In this document: piece after piece, positions 56,454 to 64,000 of the stretch | Layout: each line of letters begins with the position of its first letter | Numbering within the stretch: the first letter of the stretch is position 1 | Assembly: GCA_028713555.1 (NCBI GenBank) | Contig: JAQTOA010000002.1 | Span: 124,001 to 188,000, forward strand | DNA from: Sterolibacterium sp. | GTDB taxonomy: Bacteria > Pseudomonadota > Gammaproteobacteria > Burkholderiales > Rhodocyclaceae | DNA length: 64,000 nucleotides | Direction: 5' to 3' | Made by a program: the position numbers and the translations under genes | Notes under the pieces: generated by a model | The model's database searches: none | What the model was told of the DNA's origin: nothing | The model's input: the letters and a program-made list of their open reading frames with translations, nothing else

Positions 56454-56717
56454 TCAATGACAAGCGCAAGAGCCGTTGCCGCCCTGGCAAGGCGGGGGTT
56501 CCGCTTTATTCTCGGATTTTGCTTTGGAGCCAGCACCACCCTTGAAATCAGTTGCATACCAGCCACTGCCCTTAAGTTGGAAGCCGGGGGCGGTCAATTG
56601 CTTGGTATAAGTTTCCTGATTGCATGCAGGGCAGACGGTGAGCTGAGCGTCGCTCATCTTCTGTAGTACCTCGTTCTCGTAATTGCAACTGCTGCAACGG
56701 TAGGCATAAATTGGCAT
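56454..56717 (-). CDS. FmdB-family zinc-ribbon protein
   Basis: An 87-residue protein starting MPIYAYRCSSCNYENEVLQKMSDAQLTVCPACNQETYTKQLTAPGFQLKGSGWYATDF, with two Cys pairs that bind zinc, then a charged linker and CSCACH-like end (GGNGSCACH). FmdB-type proteins have been linked with regulation but no role is firmly known. The first gene of the fmdB-DUF502-aspS set. Confidence 0.92.
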   Translation of the reverse strand: MPIYAYRCSSCNYENEVLQKMSDAQLTVCPACNQETYTKQLTAPGFQLKGSGWYATDFKGGAGSKAKSENKAEPPPCQGGNGSCACH

Positions 56718-57065
56718 GGCTGCCTCCTGAAAAGGATGATTATAACTTAAGCGCCTAACCCGAAAGGGTTTTGGCGATACGGCCGGATACGTATATGGGA
56801 GCGAAACACTCCATTTTCAAGCCGTCGGGATAACTGCAGGCAAGCCCAAGACGATGGTATTCCAGCACAATGCGCTTACACCTGTGTTAGCGTGACAGGA
56901 AGATGTGGATCGGAGCCCTGCGACTGCCGTTTGTTTAGCAGAGCGAAGCTTTGCTGGCCCCGGGAGCTTAGATAAACTCATCAAAATTAGTGGGATACAG
57001 GTTTCTGTTGGAGGTTCCGAAGTACTCGACGCAGAACCTGCAAATTATTGCAATAGGAAACGACC
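56718..57065. other. Noncoding region between fmdB and galT-like gene
   Basis: 348 bases without a convincing coding frame. It must hold two divergent promoters. A short AACCC-GAA-GGGTT palindrome lies near 56757 and a GCGAAGC-type hairpin near 56940; neither looks like a known RNA or riboswitch. An AGGAAA ribosome site stands before 57066. Confidence 0.5.
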
Positions 57066-58103
57066 ATGATCGAATTCAGAAAAGAAACCAAGGTTGCGCG
57101 CCTGCACGATCCACGCCGCAGTTTCGAGTTGGTCGAAATTGAAAGCGAGGTGCGCTACGATCCGTTGACCTCGGCTTCCGCACGCATCTGCCACTTTACC
57201 CTTGGCGGACTGCCACCTGCTGACCTGCAGCCGATCGTGCAAATGTCGCGCGAGCCTTGCCCGTTCTGCCCGGAACGGATCGAGAAGGTGACACCGCGCT
57301 TTCCTGCGGACGTACTCAACAACCTTTGCCGGCGTTGTGGCGATGCCACGTTGCTTCCTAACCTGTTTCCTTATGACGATTATTCGGCGGTAGCCGTGCT
57401 GTGCGCGGAACATTTCCTGCCGATGCGGGAAATGCCGCAGCAGCCTATCATCGATGGCCTGAAGTTGGCGCGCGACTTTACCGAGCACGCGGGAAAACAC
57501 ATGCAGGGCAAGACAAACTACGGCCTTGTGGGCTGGAACTACATGCCGCCATCCGGCGCAAGCCAGGTGCATCCTCACATGCAGGTGGTAGTCAGCACCA
57601 ACCCTGGCAACGCGCTGGCACGCAGACTCGACGCCGAGGACACCTATCGGCAGCGTACCGGACGGATTTATGCACGCGATCAGCTTGAGGCCGAAGCCGC
57701 AGCGGGACGCTCAATCGGCACTCTTGGCGCTGCGAGTTGGTTCGTGCCGTTTGCACCGAGCGGCCTGCTCGGCGATTGCGCCGCAGTGTTTCCTGAACGA
57801 GCTACGCTCGCCGACTTGAGCGACACAGACATCGCCGACTTTGCTGCAGGATTGGTGCGTATCCTCAATGGATTTGCCACACGCGGCTTGTGGAGTTTCA
57901 ATCTGAGTTTTTTTCCGGCTGCTCGCGGAACGGGATACCAGAGTCACTGGTTGAGCGCCAACCTGCTGCCGCGCTTTTATCCTCATCCTCAACTGCATAA
58001 TTCCGATGTCTCGTATTTGCATCTGCATATGGAGGAGCGCGTCAGCATGCTCTACCCGGAAGAGGTCGCAGCCATGCTGAGAGAATCATTCAAACTGCGT
58101 TGA
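57066..58103 (+). CDS. Galactose-1-phosphate uridylyltransferase-like protein
   Basis: A 345-residue protein of the HIT/GalT superfamily. The zinc pair CPFC (EPCPFCPERIEKV) is near residue 64, with a second pair LCRRCGDATLLPNLFPYDDYSAVAVLC and the nucleotidyl-accepting motif SQVHPHMQVVVS near residue 165 where GalT has HPHxQ. A later YLHLHMEERV supplies more histidines. It is too divergent to call true GalT; the actual sugar phosphate is unknown. It is a single gene convergent with pilD. Confidence 0.8.
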   Translation: MIEFRKETKVARLHDPRRSFELVEIESEVRYDPLTSASARICHFTLGGLPPADLQPIVQMSREPCPFCPERIEKVTPRFPADVLNNLCRRCGDATLLPNLFPYDDYSAVAVLCAEHFLPMREMPQQPIIDGLKLARDFTEHAGKHMQGKTNYGLVGWNYMPPSGASQVHPHMQVVVSTNPGNALARRLDAEDTYRQRTGRIYARDQLEAEAAAGRSIGTLGAASWFVPFAPSGLLGDCAAVFPERATLADLSDTDIADFAAGLVRILNGFATRGLWSFNLSFFPAARGTGYQSHWLSANLLPRFYPHPQLHNSDVSYLHLHMEERVSMLYPEEVAAMLRESFKLR

Positions 58104-58123
58104 TAAAGTCTGGTTGAGCGCCT

Positions 58124-58990
58124 TCAAATCAGGCGCAGGTAAGCCTGGGTCAAGGGCTTGCCCCAAAATAGCCCGATCACTCCAGCAGCGGCCAGATAGG
58201 GACCAAAGGGAATTGGCATATCGCGACCGTGTCGGTTGAATAGGATCAGACCGATGCCGACCACGGCGCCGACCAGTGACGAGAGCAAAATCGTCAGCGG
58301 CAGTATTTGCCAGCCAAGCCAGGCGCCGATGGCGGCAAGCAGCTTGAAATCCCCGTACCCCATGCCCTCCTTGCCAGTGGTCAGCTTAAAGCCCCAATAC
58401 ACGCTCCACAAGGCGAGGTAGCCGGCAATGGCGCCTAGCACTGCGCTGTGCAGGTCGGTAAAGCCGTTACCCAGATTGAGCAGCAGACCGCCCCAGAGTA
58501 ATGGCAGGGTAATATCGTCGGGCAGAAGCTGGGTGTCGAAATCGATGAAAGTCAGCGCGATCATGCTCCAGATGAAAAACAGCGCGCCGGCCGCTGCCAG
58601 GCCCAAGCCAAAATGCCAGCCGGCATAAGCCGAGAGGATGCCGGTGGCGGCTTCGACCAGCGGATAGCGCATGGAGATGGCTGCTTTGCAGCTTCGGCAG
58701 CGGCCGCGCAGAAACATCCAGCTGATCAGGGGAATATTCTCCCAGGCGGAAATCCAATGTCCGCATTTCGGACACCGCGAACGCGGGGTCGCCAGCGAGA
58801 ATTTTTCTTGCTGGGGAGGCGCCGTACCTTGAAATTCCGCACACTGTACCGCCCAGTCGCGCTGCATCATCTGTGGCAGGCGATGAATCACCACATTCAA
58901 AAAACTGCCGACCATGAGACCGAGCAGAAGGCAGGCAAAGGCCAGATAGTCGGGTTGGGAGAGGAGTGCCGCGAGAGTGGCGAGAGTCAT
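58124..58990 (-). CDS. pilD: Prepilin peptidase/methyltransferase PilD
   Basis: A 288-residue membrane enzyme. The cytoplasmic zinc loop has two Cys pairs (CPKCGHWISAWENIPLISW and GRCRSCKAAISMRYPLVEAATG). The catalytic aspartates are in FIDFDTQLLPDDITLP and EGMGYGDFKLLAAIGAWLG. It cleaves and N-methylates type IV pilins and type II secretion pseudopilins. It lies 17 bases after pilC. Confidence 0.95.
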   Translation of the reverse strand: MTLATLAALLSQPDYLAFACLLLGLMVGSFLNVVIHRLPQMMQRDWAVQCAEFQGTAPPQQEKFSLATPRSRCPKCGHWISAWENIPLISWMFLRGRCRSCKAAISMRYPLVEAATGILSAYAGWHFGLGLAAAGALFFIWSMIALTFIDFDTQLLPDDITLPLLWGGLLLNLGNGFTDLHSAVLGAIAGYLALWSVYWGFKLTTGKEGMGYGDFKLLAAIGAWLGWQILPLTILLSSLVGAVVGIGLILFNRHGRDMPIPFGPYLAAAGVIGLFWGKPLTQAYLRLI

Positions 58991-59007
58991 CAGAGCGTTG
59001 CGCTTAA

Positions 59008-60237
59008 CTAGCCGGCGATCGCGCCGAGTTTGAAGATCGGCAGGTACATGGCTACCACCATGCCGCCGATGAGCGAACCCAGCACCACCATGATTATCGG
59101 CTCCATCAAGCTGGAGAGCGCTTCCACGGCATCATCCACTTCTGCCTCGAAAAAGTCGGCGACTTTGCTCAGCATGCCGTCGAGCTGGCCGGATTCCTCG
59201 CCGATCGACACCATCTGAATCACCATGCTGGGGAAAAGGTTGGTGTTCTGCATCGACACAGTCAGATTCTGGCCGGTGCTGACCTCGTTCTTGATCTGCC
59301 GGGTGGCAAGCATATACACGTGATTGCCGGCGGCGCCGGCCACCGAGTCGAGCGCCTCCACCAAGGGCACGCCGGCCGCAAACATGGTGGAGAGAGTGCG
59401 TGTCCAGCGTGCGATGGTAGCTTTGCGCACCAGCTCGCCGAATACCGGAAGTTTCAGCATGACCCGATCCATCATGATCTGCATCGCCAGCGAACGTTTC
59501 CAGGTATAGAGAAAAGCGTAAACCGCGCCGCCGATACCGCCGAAGATGAGGTACCAATTAGCGACAAAAGCATCGGAAATGGTAATTAGAACCACGGTTG
59601 GCGTAGGTAGATCGGCGCCAAAAGTAGAAAAAATGGCCTTGAACTGCGGGATCACGAAAATCATGATCACTGCAACGATAATGAAGGCCACCACGATAAT
59701 GGCGATCGGATAGAACAACGCCGATTTTATCTTGCTCTTGATAGACTGGATTTTTTCTTTGTAGGTGGCCAGACGATCGAGCAGCGAGTCGAGAATGCCC
59801 GCCTGTTCTCCAGCCCCGACCAGGTTGCAGAACAGGGCGTCGAAATACAGCGGGTATTTGCGAAATGCCAGGGTAAGGCTGGAGCCGCTTTCAACATCGG
59901 TCTTGATATCAGTGAGCAGCTTGCCGACAGCCGCATTGCTGGCGCCCTTGCCGACAATGTCAAATGCCTGCAGCAGGGGCACGCCGGCTTTCATCATGGT
60001 GGCGAGCTGGCGCGTGAACAAGGTGATGTCCTTTTCGGTGACCTTGCCGCCACCGCCCATGCTCTGCTTCTTGATCTTGGTCACCAGGATGCCTTGGCGA
60101 CGGAGTGTCGCCTGTACCATGGTCTTGCTGCCGGCGCGAATCTCGCCACGCACAAGCTTGCCGGTCTTGTCCTTGCCTTCCCAGGCGAAGCTGGATTCCG
60201 TGGCTTTCTCTTTGCTTGCCTTGCCGGCGGTACTCAT
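59008..60237 (-). CDS. pilC: Type IV pilus platform protein PilC
   Basis: A 409-residue inner-membrane protein with two T2SSF domains. It begins with a typical FAWEGKDKTGKLVRGEIRAGSKTMVQATLRRQGILVTKI, then FTRQLATMMKAGVPLLQAFDIVGKG and the second half RWTRTLSTMFAAGVPLVEALDSVAGAAGN, ending PIFKLGAIAG. It is the platform on which PilB and PilT act. pilB, which usually stands directly upstream, is absent; the CorC-type gene is 118 bases upstream. Confidence 0.95.
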   Translation of the reverse strand: MSTAGKASKEKATESSFAWEGKDKTGKLVRGEIRAGSKTMVQATLRRQGILVTKIKKQSMGGGGKVTEKDITLFTRQLATMMKAGVPLLQAFDIVGKGASNAAVGKLLTDIKTDVESGSSLTLAFRKYPLYFDALFCNLVGAGEQAGILDSLLDRLATYKEKIQSIKSKIKSALFYPIAIIVVAFIIVAVIMIFVIPQFKAIFSTFGADLPTPTVVLITISDAFVANWYLIFGGIGGAVYAFLYTWKRSLAMQIMMDRVMLKLPVFGELVRKATIARWTRTLSTMFAAGVPLVEALDSVAGAAGNHVYMLATRQIKNEVSTGQNLTVSMQNTNLFPSMVIQMVSIGEESGQLDGMLSKVADFFEAEVDDAVEALSSLMEPIIMVVLGSLIGGMVVAMYLPIFKLGAIAG

Positions 60238-60355
60238 TCCTCTTGCCTCCCCTTGAACGCGGATAGCGCGTTAAACAGTGTGAAGTAATGATGATCAGAT
60301 TGAAGAACCCGCATTGATCATGCCTCGACCCCGGATAATTGTAAAGCCGATATGT

Positions 60356-61642
60356 TCAGATGTTGGGTGGCATGGGCCTGAAGATACGCACCCCGCGGAT
60401 GCGGCGATGCTGGGTCTGGACAATTTCCATGGGCACGCCGTTGATCTTCACACTCAGGCCGGACTCGGGAATATCCTGCAAATGCTCAAGGATCAGCCCG
60501 TTGAGGGTTTTCGGTCCGTCCAGCGGGAAATTCAGTTCGAGAGCGCGGTTCAACTCGCGCAGATTGCGACTGCCATCGACCAGCAAGCTCTCGACACCAT
60601 CCGTTCTTCCCCAGGCCAGTTCGGTGCTGCTGACCGGCATGCTAGTCGTAAACTTGCCGATGATTTCCTCAATGATGTCTTCGAGCGTCACCAGCCCCTC
60701 GATCTCGCCGTATTCGTCCACCACCAAACCGAAGTGCTGGCGGTTCTCCCGGAAGAACTGGAGTTGGGCGTAAACCGTTGTAGCTGCCGGTATGAAATAA
60801 GGTTCGACGAGATGTTCGCGCAGAATGTCGGTCGTCAATTCTTCGGCAAGCGCGCTGGCCAGCAGCCGGCGTTGCAGCAAGATGCCGATGACATTGCCGG
60901 GGTCGGCATCATAAACGGGTAGCCGCCGATGAAAACTGGTGGCAAGCTGCTCGCGAACCTGCTCGATCGGCGCGCGGATATCGATCGCCTCAATCTCGCC
61001 GCGCGGCGTCATGATGTCCTCGACGCAAATCTGTTCGAGGTCGAACAGGTTGAGCAGCATGGTCTGGTGCTGGTGCGGAATGAAATGACTGGCTTCCAGC
61101 ACCAGCCCGCGCAACTCTTCGGGTGACAGGCGTTGCGTTTCGTGGCCCGGTTTGGGTTGCAAGTGCAGCAGCTTCAAGAGCGCTACGACGAACAGGTTGA
61201 CGAACCAGATCACCGGGTAGGCGATCCGCAGCAGCGGCGCCAGCAGATAGCTGATGCGCGGCGCCAGCCAGTCGGGATAAGTGGCGCCGATCACTTTCGG
61301 CGTGATTTCGGAAAACACCAGCAGACAGAAAGTGACGAACAGCGTACCGGCTTCGAGCGTCCATTTTTCCTGGCCGAACAGGCTCAGCGCAATATGTCCG
61401 GTGAGCATGGCGGCAGCGGCATTGATCAAGGTATTGCCGAGCAGGATGACGCCCAGCAGCTTGTCGGTTTTGCCCAGCAGCGCCAGCGCCAGCGCTGCAC
61501 CGCGCCGGCTCTTTCCGGCCATATGACGCAGCCGATGGCGATTAGTGGCCATCATGGCCGTCTCGGCCATGGAAAAGAATCCGGAGAAAACGAGCAGGAT
61601 GGCCAGCGCTGCGAACTGCAGCGAGAGCGGAACCTCGTCCAT
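60356..61642 (-). CDS. HlyC/CorC-family membrane protein (DUF21, CBS pair, CorC domain)
   Basis: A 428-residue protein. The N-terminal DUF21 part has four hydrophobic helices (FAALAILLVFSGFFSMAETAMMATNRHRLRHMA), followed by two CBS domains (VEDIMTPRGEIEAIDIRA and NRQHFGLVVDEYGEIEGLVTLEDIIEEIIG) and a C-terminal CorC/HlyC transporter-associated domain. Proteins of this kind are tied to magnesium or cobalt efflux. It overlaps the ccsA-like stop by one base. Confidence 0.9.
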   Translation of the reverse strand: MDEVPLSLQFAALAILLVFSGFFSMAETAMMATNRHRLRHMAGKSRRGAALALALLGKTDKLLGVILLGNTLINAAAAMLTGHIALSLFGQEKWTLEAGTLFVTFCLLVFSEITPKVIGATYPDWLAPRISYLLAPLLRIAYPVIWFVNLFVVALLKLLHLQPKPGHETQRLSPEELRGLVLEASHFIPHQHQTMLLNLFDLEQICVEDIMTPRGEIEAIDIRAPIEQVREQLATSFHRRLPVYDADPGNVIGILLQRRLLASALAEELTTDILREHLVEPYFIPAATTVYAQLQFFRENRQHFGLVVDEYGEIEGLVTLEDIIEEIIGKFTTSMPVSSTELAWGRTDGVESLLVDGSRNLRELNRALELNFPLDGPKTLNGLILEHLQDIPESGLSVKINGVPMEIVQTQHRRIRGVRIFRPMPPNI

Positions 61643-62472
61643 CAGGCGAGTCGACCGAGGATTACTTCCAATACGAAGCGGTAGCCGACATAAGTCAGCA
61701 TCAGGGCGGCGAAACCGGCCAGCGTCCAGCGCAGCGCCTGGCGCCCGCGCCAGCCGCGCAGGTGACGGCCGGTCAAGAGTGCGGCGAAGATCAGCCAGGA
61801 AAGAATTGCAAAAATGGTCTTGTGATTGAAGGAGAGCACCTTACCGAACAGTGTCTCGGAAAAGAAAATGCCGGATAGCAGCGTCAGCGACAACAACAGG
61901 AAGGCAATATGGATCAGACGGAACAGCAATGTCTCCATGGTCAATAGCGGCGGCAAACCCGCCAGCAGCGGCGACAAACGACCTTTATGCAAGTGTTTTT
62001 CCGCCACCGCCATCAACAGGGCATGCATTGCGGCCAAGGTGAACAAGCTGTAGGCCAGCATCGCCATCGTGAAGTGGGCACGAAAAGCCATCGAATCAGC
62101 ATTGATCAGCACGTGCTGGCCTGGAAACAGCGCGGGCAGCAACACGCCGACGCTGGCCAACGGCAAGCCAAGCATTTGCAGACCTTCCATGCGGGCGTAG
62201 AAACTCTCTATCCAGTAAAGCATGATCGCCAGCCAGAGGATCAGCGATAAGGCCAGGGAGAAACCGAAGCGCATGGCGCCAGCGGTGAAAATTTCCTGAA
62301 CCAGGGTGACGCCGTGCAGCGCCAGTGCGGCCAACAGCAGTGCGCGTTCCCACGCCTGCAGTCCAGCCAGCGGCTGTGCCAACATCGCACCGCGCCAGCG
62401 GGTGCGCCAGAATTGGGCAGCCAGGCCAGCGTACAGGGTAGCCGCAAGCAGATGCAGTAGAATCTCAGGCAT
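61642..62472 (-). CDS. Cytochrome c assembly (CcsA/YpjD-like) membrane protein
   Basis: A 276-residue protein with eight hydrophobic segments and the CcsA pattern: FRAHFTMAMLAYSLFTLAAMHALLMAVAEKHL with conserved His, then LIFAALLTGRHLRGWRGRQA. It belongs to the CcmC/CcsA heme-handling superfamily and stands divergent from ffh in betaproteobacteria. Heme handling is probable but unproven. Only 31 bases separate it from ffh. Confidence 0.88.
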   Translation of the reverse strand: MPEILLHLLAATLYAGLAAQFWRTRWRGAMLAQPLAGLQAWERALLLAALALHGVTLVQEIFTAGAMRFGFSLALSLILWLAIMLYWIESFYARMEGLQMLGLPLASVGVLLPALFPGQHVLINADSMAFRAHFTMAMLAYSLFTLAAMHALLMAVAEKHLHKGRLSPLLAGLPPLLTMETLLFRLIHIAFLLLSLTLLSGIFFSETLFGKVLSFNHKTIFAILSWLIFAALLTGRHLRGWRGRQALRWTLAGFAALMLTYVGYRFVLEVILGRLA

Positions 62473-62503
62473 CTCCGCAGTTTACCTCATTCACACCCCA
62501 GCC

Positions 62504-63859
62504 ATGCTCGATAATCTCTCGCAAAGACTCGCTAAAGTCGTCAAAACGCTACGCGGACAGGCACGCCTGACCGATGAAAATATTGCCGACATGCTGCGTG
62601 AAGTGCGCATGGCCTTGCTTGAGGCCGACGTCGCCCTGCCGGTGGTCAAGGAATTCATCGCCCGCGTCAAGGAAAAGGCGATCGGCCAGGAAGTAGTCGG
62701 TTCGCTCTCTCCGGGACAAGCCCTGGTCGGCGTGGTACATCGCGAATTGACCGAACTGATGGGTGGCGCCAGCGTCGGGCTGAATCTGGCAACGCAACCG
62801 CCGGCAGTGATTCTGATGGCCGGTCTGCAAGGCGCGGGAAAGACCACCACCACCGCCAAGCTCGGCAAGTGGCTCAAGGAACGGCAGAAGAAGAAGGTGC
62901 TGGCGGTCAGTTGCGACGTCTATCGCCCGGCCGCCATCGAACAACTGAAGGCGGTTTCCGCCCAGGCCGGGATCGACTTCTTTCCTTCCGAAATTGGCCA
63001 GAAGCCGCTGGAGATTGCTCTGGCGGCGCTCGACTACGCCAGGAAGCATTACCATGACGTGCTCTTCGTCGATACCGCCGGCCGGCTTGCCATCGATACG
63101 GCGATGATGGCCGAGATCAGCGAACTGAATGCCGCGCTGCAGCCGATCGAGACCTTGTTCGTCGTGGACGCCATGCTGGGACAGGACGCGGTGAACACCG
63201 CCAAGGCCTTCAACGAGGCATTGCCATTGACTGGCGTGATCCTCACCAAACTCGACGGCGACTCGCGCGGCGGAGCGGCATTGTCGGTACGCCATGTGAC
63301 CGGCAAACCGATCAAGTTTGCCGGCGTCGGCGAAAAGCTGACCGGGCTGGAGGAGTTCCATCCGGAGCGGATGGCGTCGCGGATTCTCGGCATGGGCGAC
63401 ATTCTCGGCCTGGTCGAAGAGGCGCAGCGCGGTGTCGATCAGGACAAGGCGCAGGCTTTCGCGCTGAAGATGAAGTCGGGCAAGGGTTTCGACTTGAACG
63501 ACTTCAAGGAACAGATTAGCCAGATGCGCAAGATGGGCGGCATGACCTCGATGCTGGAGAAATTGCCGGCGCAGTTTGCCCAAGCGGCGCAACAGGCCAG
63601 TGGCGCGGTGGAGGACAAGTCGATACGGCGCATTGAAGGCATCATCAGCTCAATGACGGCGCAAGAGCGCAGCAAGCCGGAAATCCTCAAGGCCAGCCGC
63701 AAACGCCGTATCGCTACGGGCGCCGGGGTGTCGGTGCAGGAAGTCAATCGCCTCTTGAAGCAGTTCGAGCAGACACAAAAGGTCATGAAGCAGTTCGCCA
63801 AAGGCGGCATGCAGAAAATGCTGCGCGGCATGCAGAGCATGATGCCGGGGATGAGGTGA
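62504..63859 (+). CDS. ffh: Signal recognition particle GTPase Ffh
   Basis: A 451-residue SRP54. It starts MLDNLSQRLAKVVKTLRGQARLTDENIADMLREVRMALLEADVALPV (N domain). The G domain has MAGLQGAGKTTTTAKLGKWL and DTAGRLAIDTAMMAEI, and the methionine-rich M domain ends KQFAKGGMQKMLRGMQSMMPGMR. With 4.5S RNA it delivers inner-membrane proteins to FtsY. The ORF track begins at 62306; the true ATG is 62504. Confidence 0.97.
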   Translation: MLDNLSQRLAKVVKTLRGQARLTDENIADMLREVRMALLEADVALPVVKEFIARVKEKAIGQEVVGSLSPGQALVGVVHRELTELMGGASVGLNLATQPPAVILMAGLQGAGKTTTTAKLGKWLKERQKKKVLAVSCDVYRPAAIEQLKAVSAQAGIDFFPSEIGQKPLEIALAALDYARKHYHDVLFVDTAGRLAIDTAMMAEISELNAALQPIETLFVVDAMLGQDAVNTAKAFNEALPLTGVILTKLDGDSRGGAALSVRHVTGKPIKFAGVGEKLTGLEEFHPERMASRILGMGDILGLVEEAQRGVDQDKAQAFALKMKSGKGFDLNDFKEQISQMRKMGGMTSMLEKLPAQFAQAAQQASGAVEDKSIRRIEGIISSMTAQERSKPEILKASRKRRIATGAGVSVQEVNRLLKQFEQTQKVMKQFAKGGMQKMLRGMQSMMPGMR

Positions 63860-63870
63860 GATAGGTTGCT

Positions 63871-64000
63871 ATGTCCACGATCAATTTCAGCGTGCCCGAC
63901 GATGTCAAGAAACTGTTCAATACCACGTTCGCCGGGCAGAACAAGAACGCCATCATCGCCGATTTAATGCTTGAGGCGGTGGAGCGAGCCAAGCGCAAGC
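63871..64000 (+). CDS. Ribbon-helix-helix protein, start only (cut by window edge)
   Basis: This frame is absent from the ORF track. From ATG 63871 it reads MSTINFSVPDDVKKLFNTTFAGQN and then NAIIADLMLEAVERAKRK, open to the edge. The short beta strand followed by two helices is the CopG/ParD-type ribbon-helix-helix pattern seen in antitoxins. A toxin gene could follow beyond the window. It lies 11 bases after ffh. Confidence 0.6.
   Translation, partial: MSTINFSVPDDVKKLFNTTFAGQNKNAIIADLMLEAVERAKRK

Noticed and set aside
62549-63592. 347-residue minus-strand ORF opposite ffh
   Set aside because: Antisense shadow of ffh with no ribosome site and no family resemblance.

Overview
The window looks like a contig from a betaproteobacterium. 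The core gene order (hpf-ptsN-hprK next to rpoN and lptB, the riboflavin genes with nusB and thiL, accB-accC-prmA, the fmdB, DUF502 and aspS run, ffh next to a ccsA-like gene, a corC-type gene and pilC-pilD) and the protein style fit Rhodocyclales or Nitrosomonadales-like lineages, but I cannot fix the genus from the sequence alone.

Accessory part, about 1-14.7 kb. The left edge carries the end of a Tn7-like transposition module: a truncated TnsB-like transposase and the beginning of a TnsC-like ATPase. Next come a small DUF6471 gene with a perfect inverted repeat in its upstream region, and a 12-kb minus-strand operon that I read as a DISARM-type phage defence system. Transcription order is N6-adenine methyltransferase, a 931-residue DrmE-like protein, DrmA helicase, DrmB (DUF1998) and DrmC (phospholipase D). 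This gene set mixes the adenine methylase expected of class 1 with a DrmE-like protein expected of class 2, and lacks DrmD. It is the best candidate here for an undescribed variant. The operon is followed by debris: an RCC1-repeat fragment and six copies of a GGTCAG(A/G)TTT repeat, which lead into the rpoH control region.

Core part, about 14.7-29.6 kb. rpoH has a perfect CIRCE element in its promoter region. Then come SCO1, a DUF1624 membrane protein, the rpoN/hpf/ptsN/hprK regulatory block, lptB joined directly to recX-recA (no lptC or lptA here), pncC, pgpA, thiL, nusB, ribH, a RibBX-type ribB, ribE, dsbD and cutA.

Surface polysaccharide block, 29.7-38.0 kb. A large alanine-rich coiled-coil membrane protein leads a plus-strand run with a Wzx-type flippase, a zinc-finger methyltransferase, two glycosyltransferases, a WecA-type initiating transferase and a WbpM/CapD-type dehydratase. 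No polymerase or export machinery is visible. apaH follows.

38.8-64 kb. A minus-strand block runs from aroQ through accB, accC, prmA, DUF3426, tpx and a PfkB kinase to a SlyB-like lipoprotein. It meets a lone mlaF gene that has an insertion-sequence fragment upstream and a tyrosine where the H-loop histidine is expected. Then come ubiJ, a Tim44-domain gene, ubiE and DUF971, and phoB-phoR behind a recognisable Pho box. A HIT gene without a normal start codon follows, then a LysR regulator divergent from pirin and flavodoxin genes, aspS, DUF502, fmdB, a GalT-like gene, pilD and pilC (with pilB missing from its usual place), a CorC-type protein, a CcsA-like protein, ffh, and the start of a ribbon-helix-helix gene at the right edge.

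All functional calls come from reading motifs and remembered family features; no database search was run.
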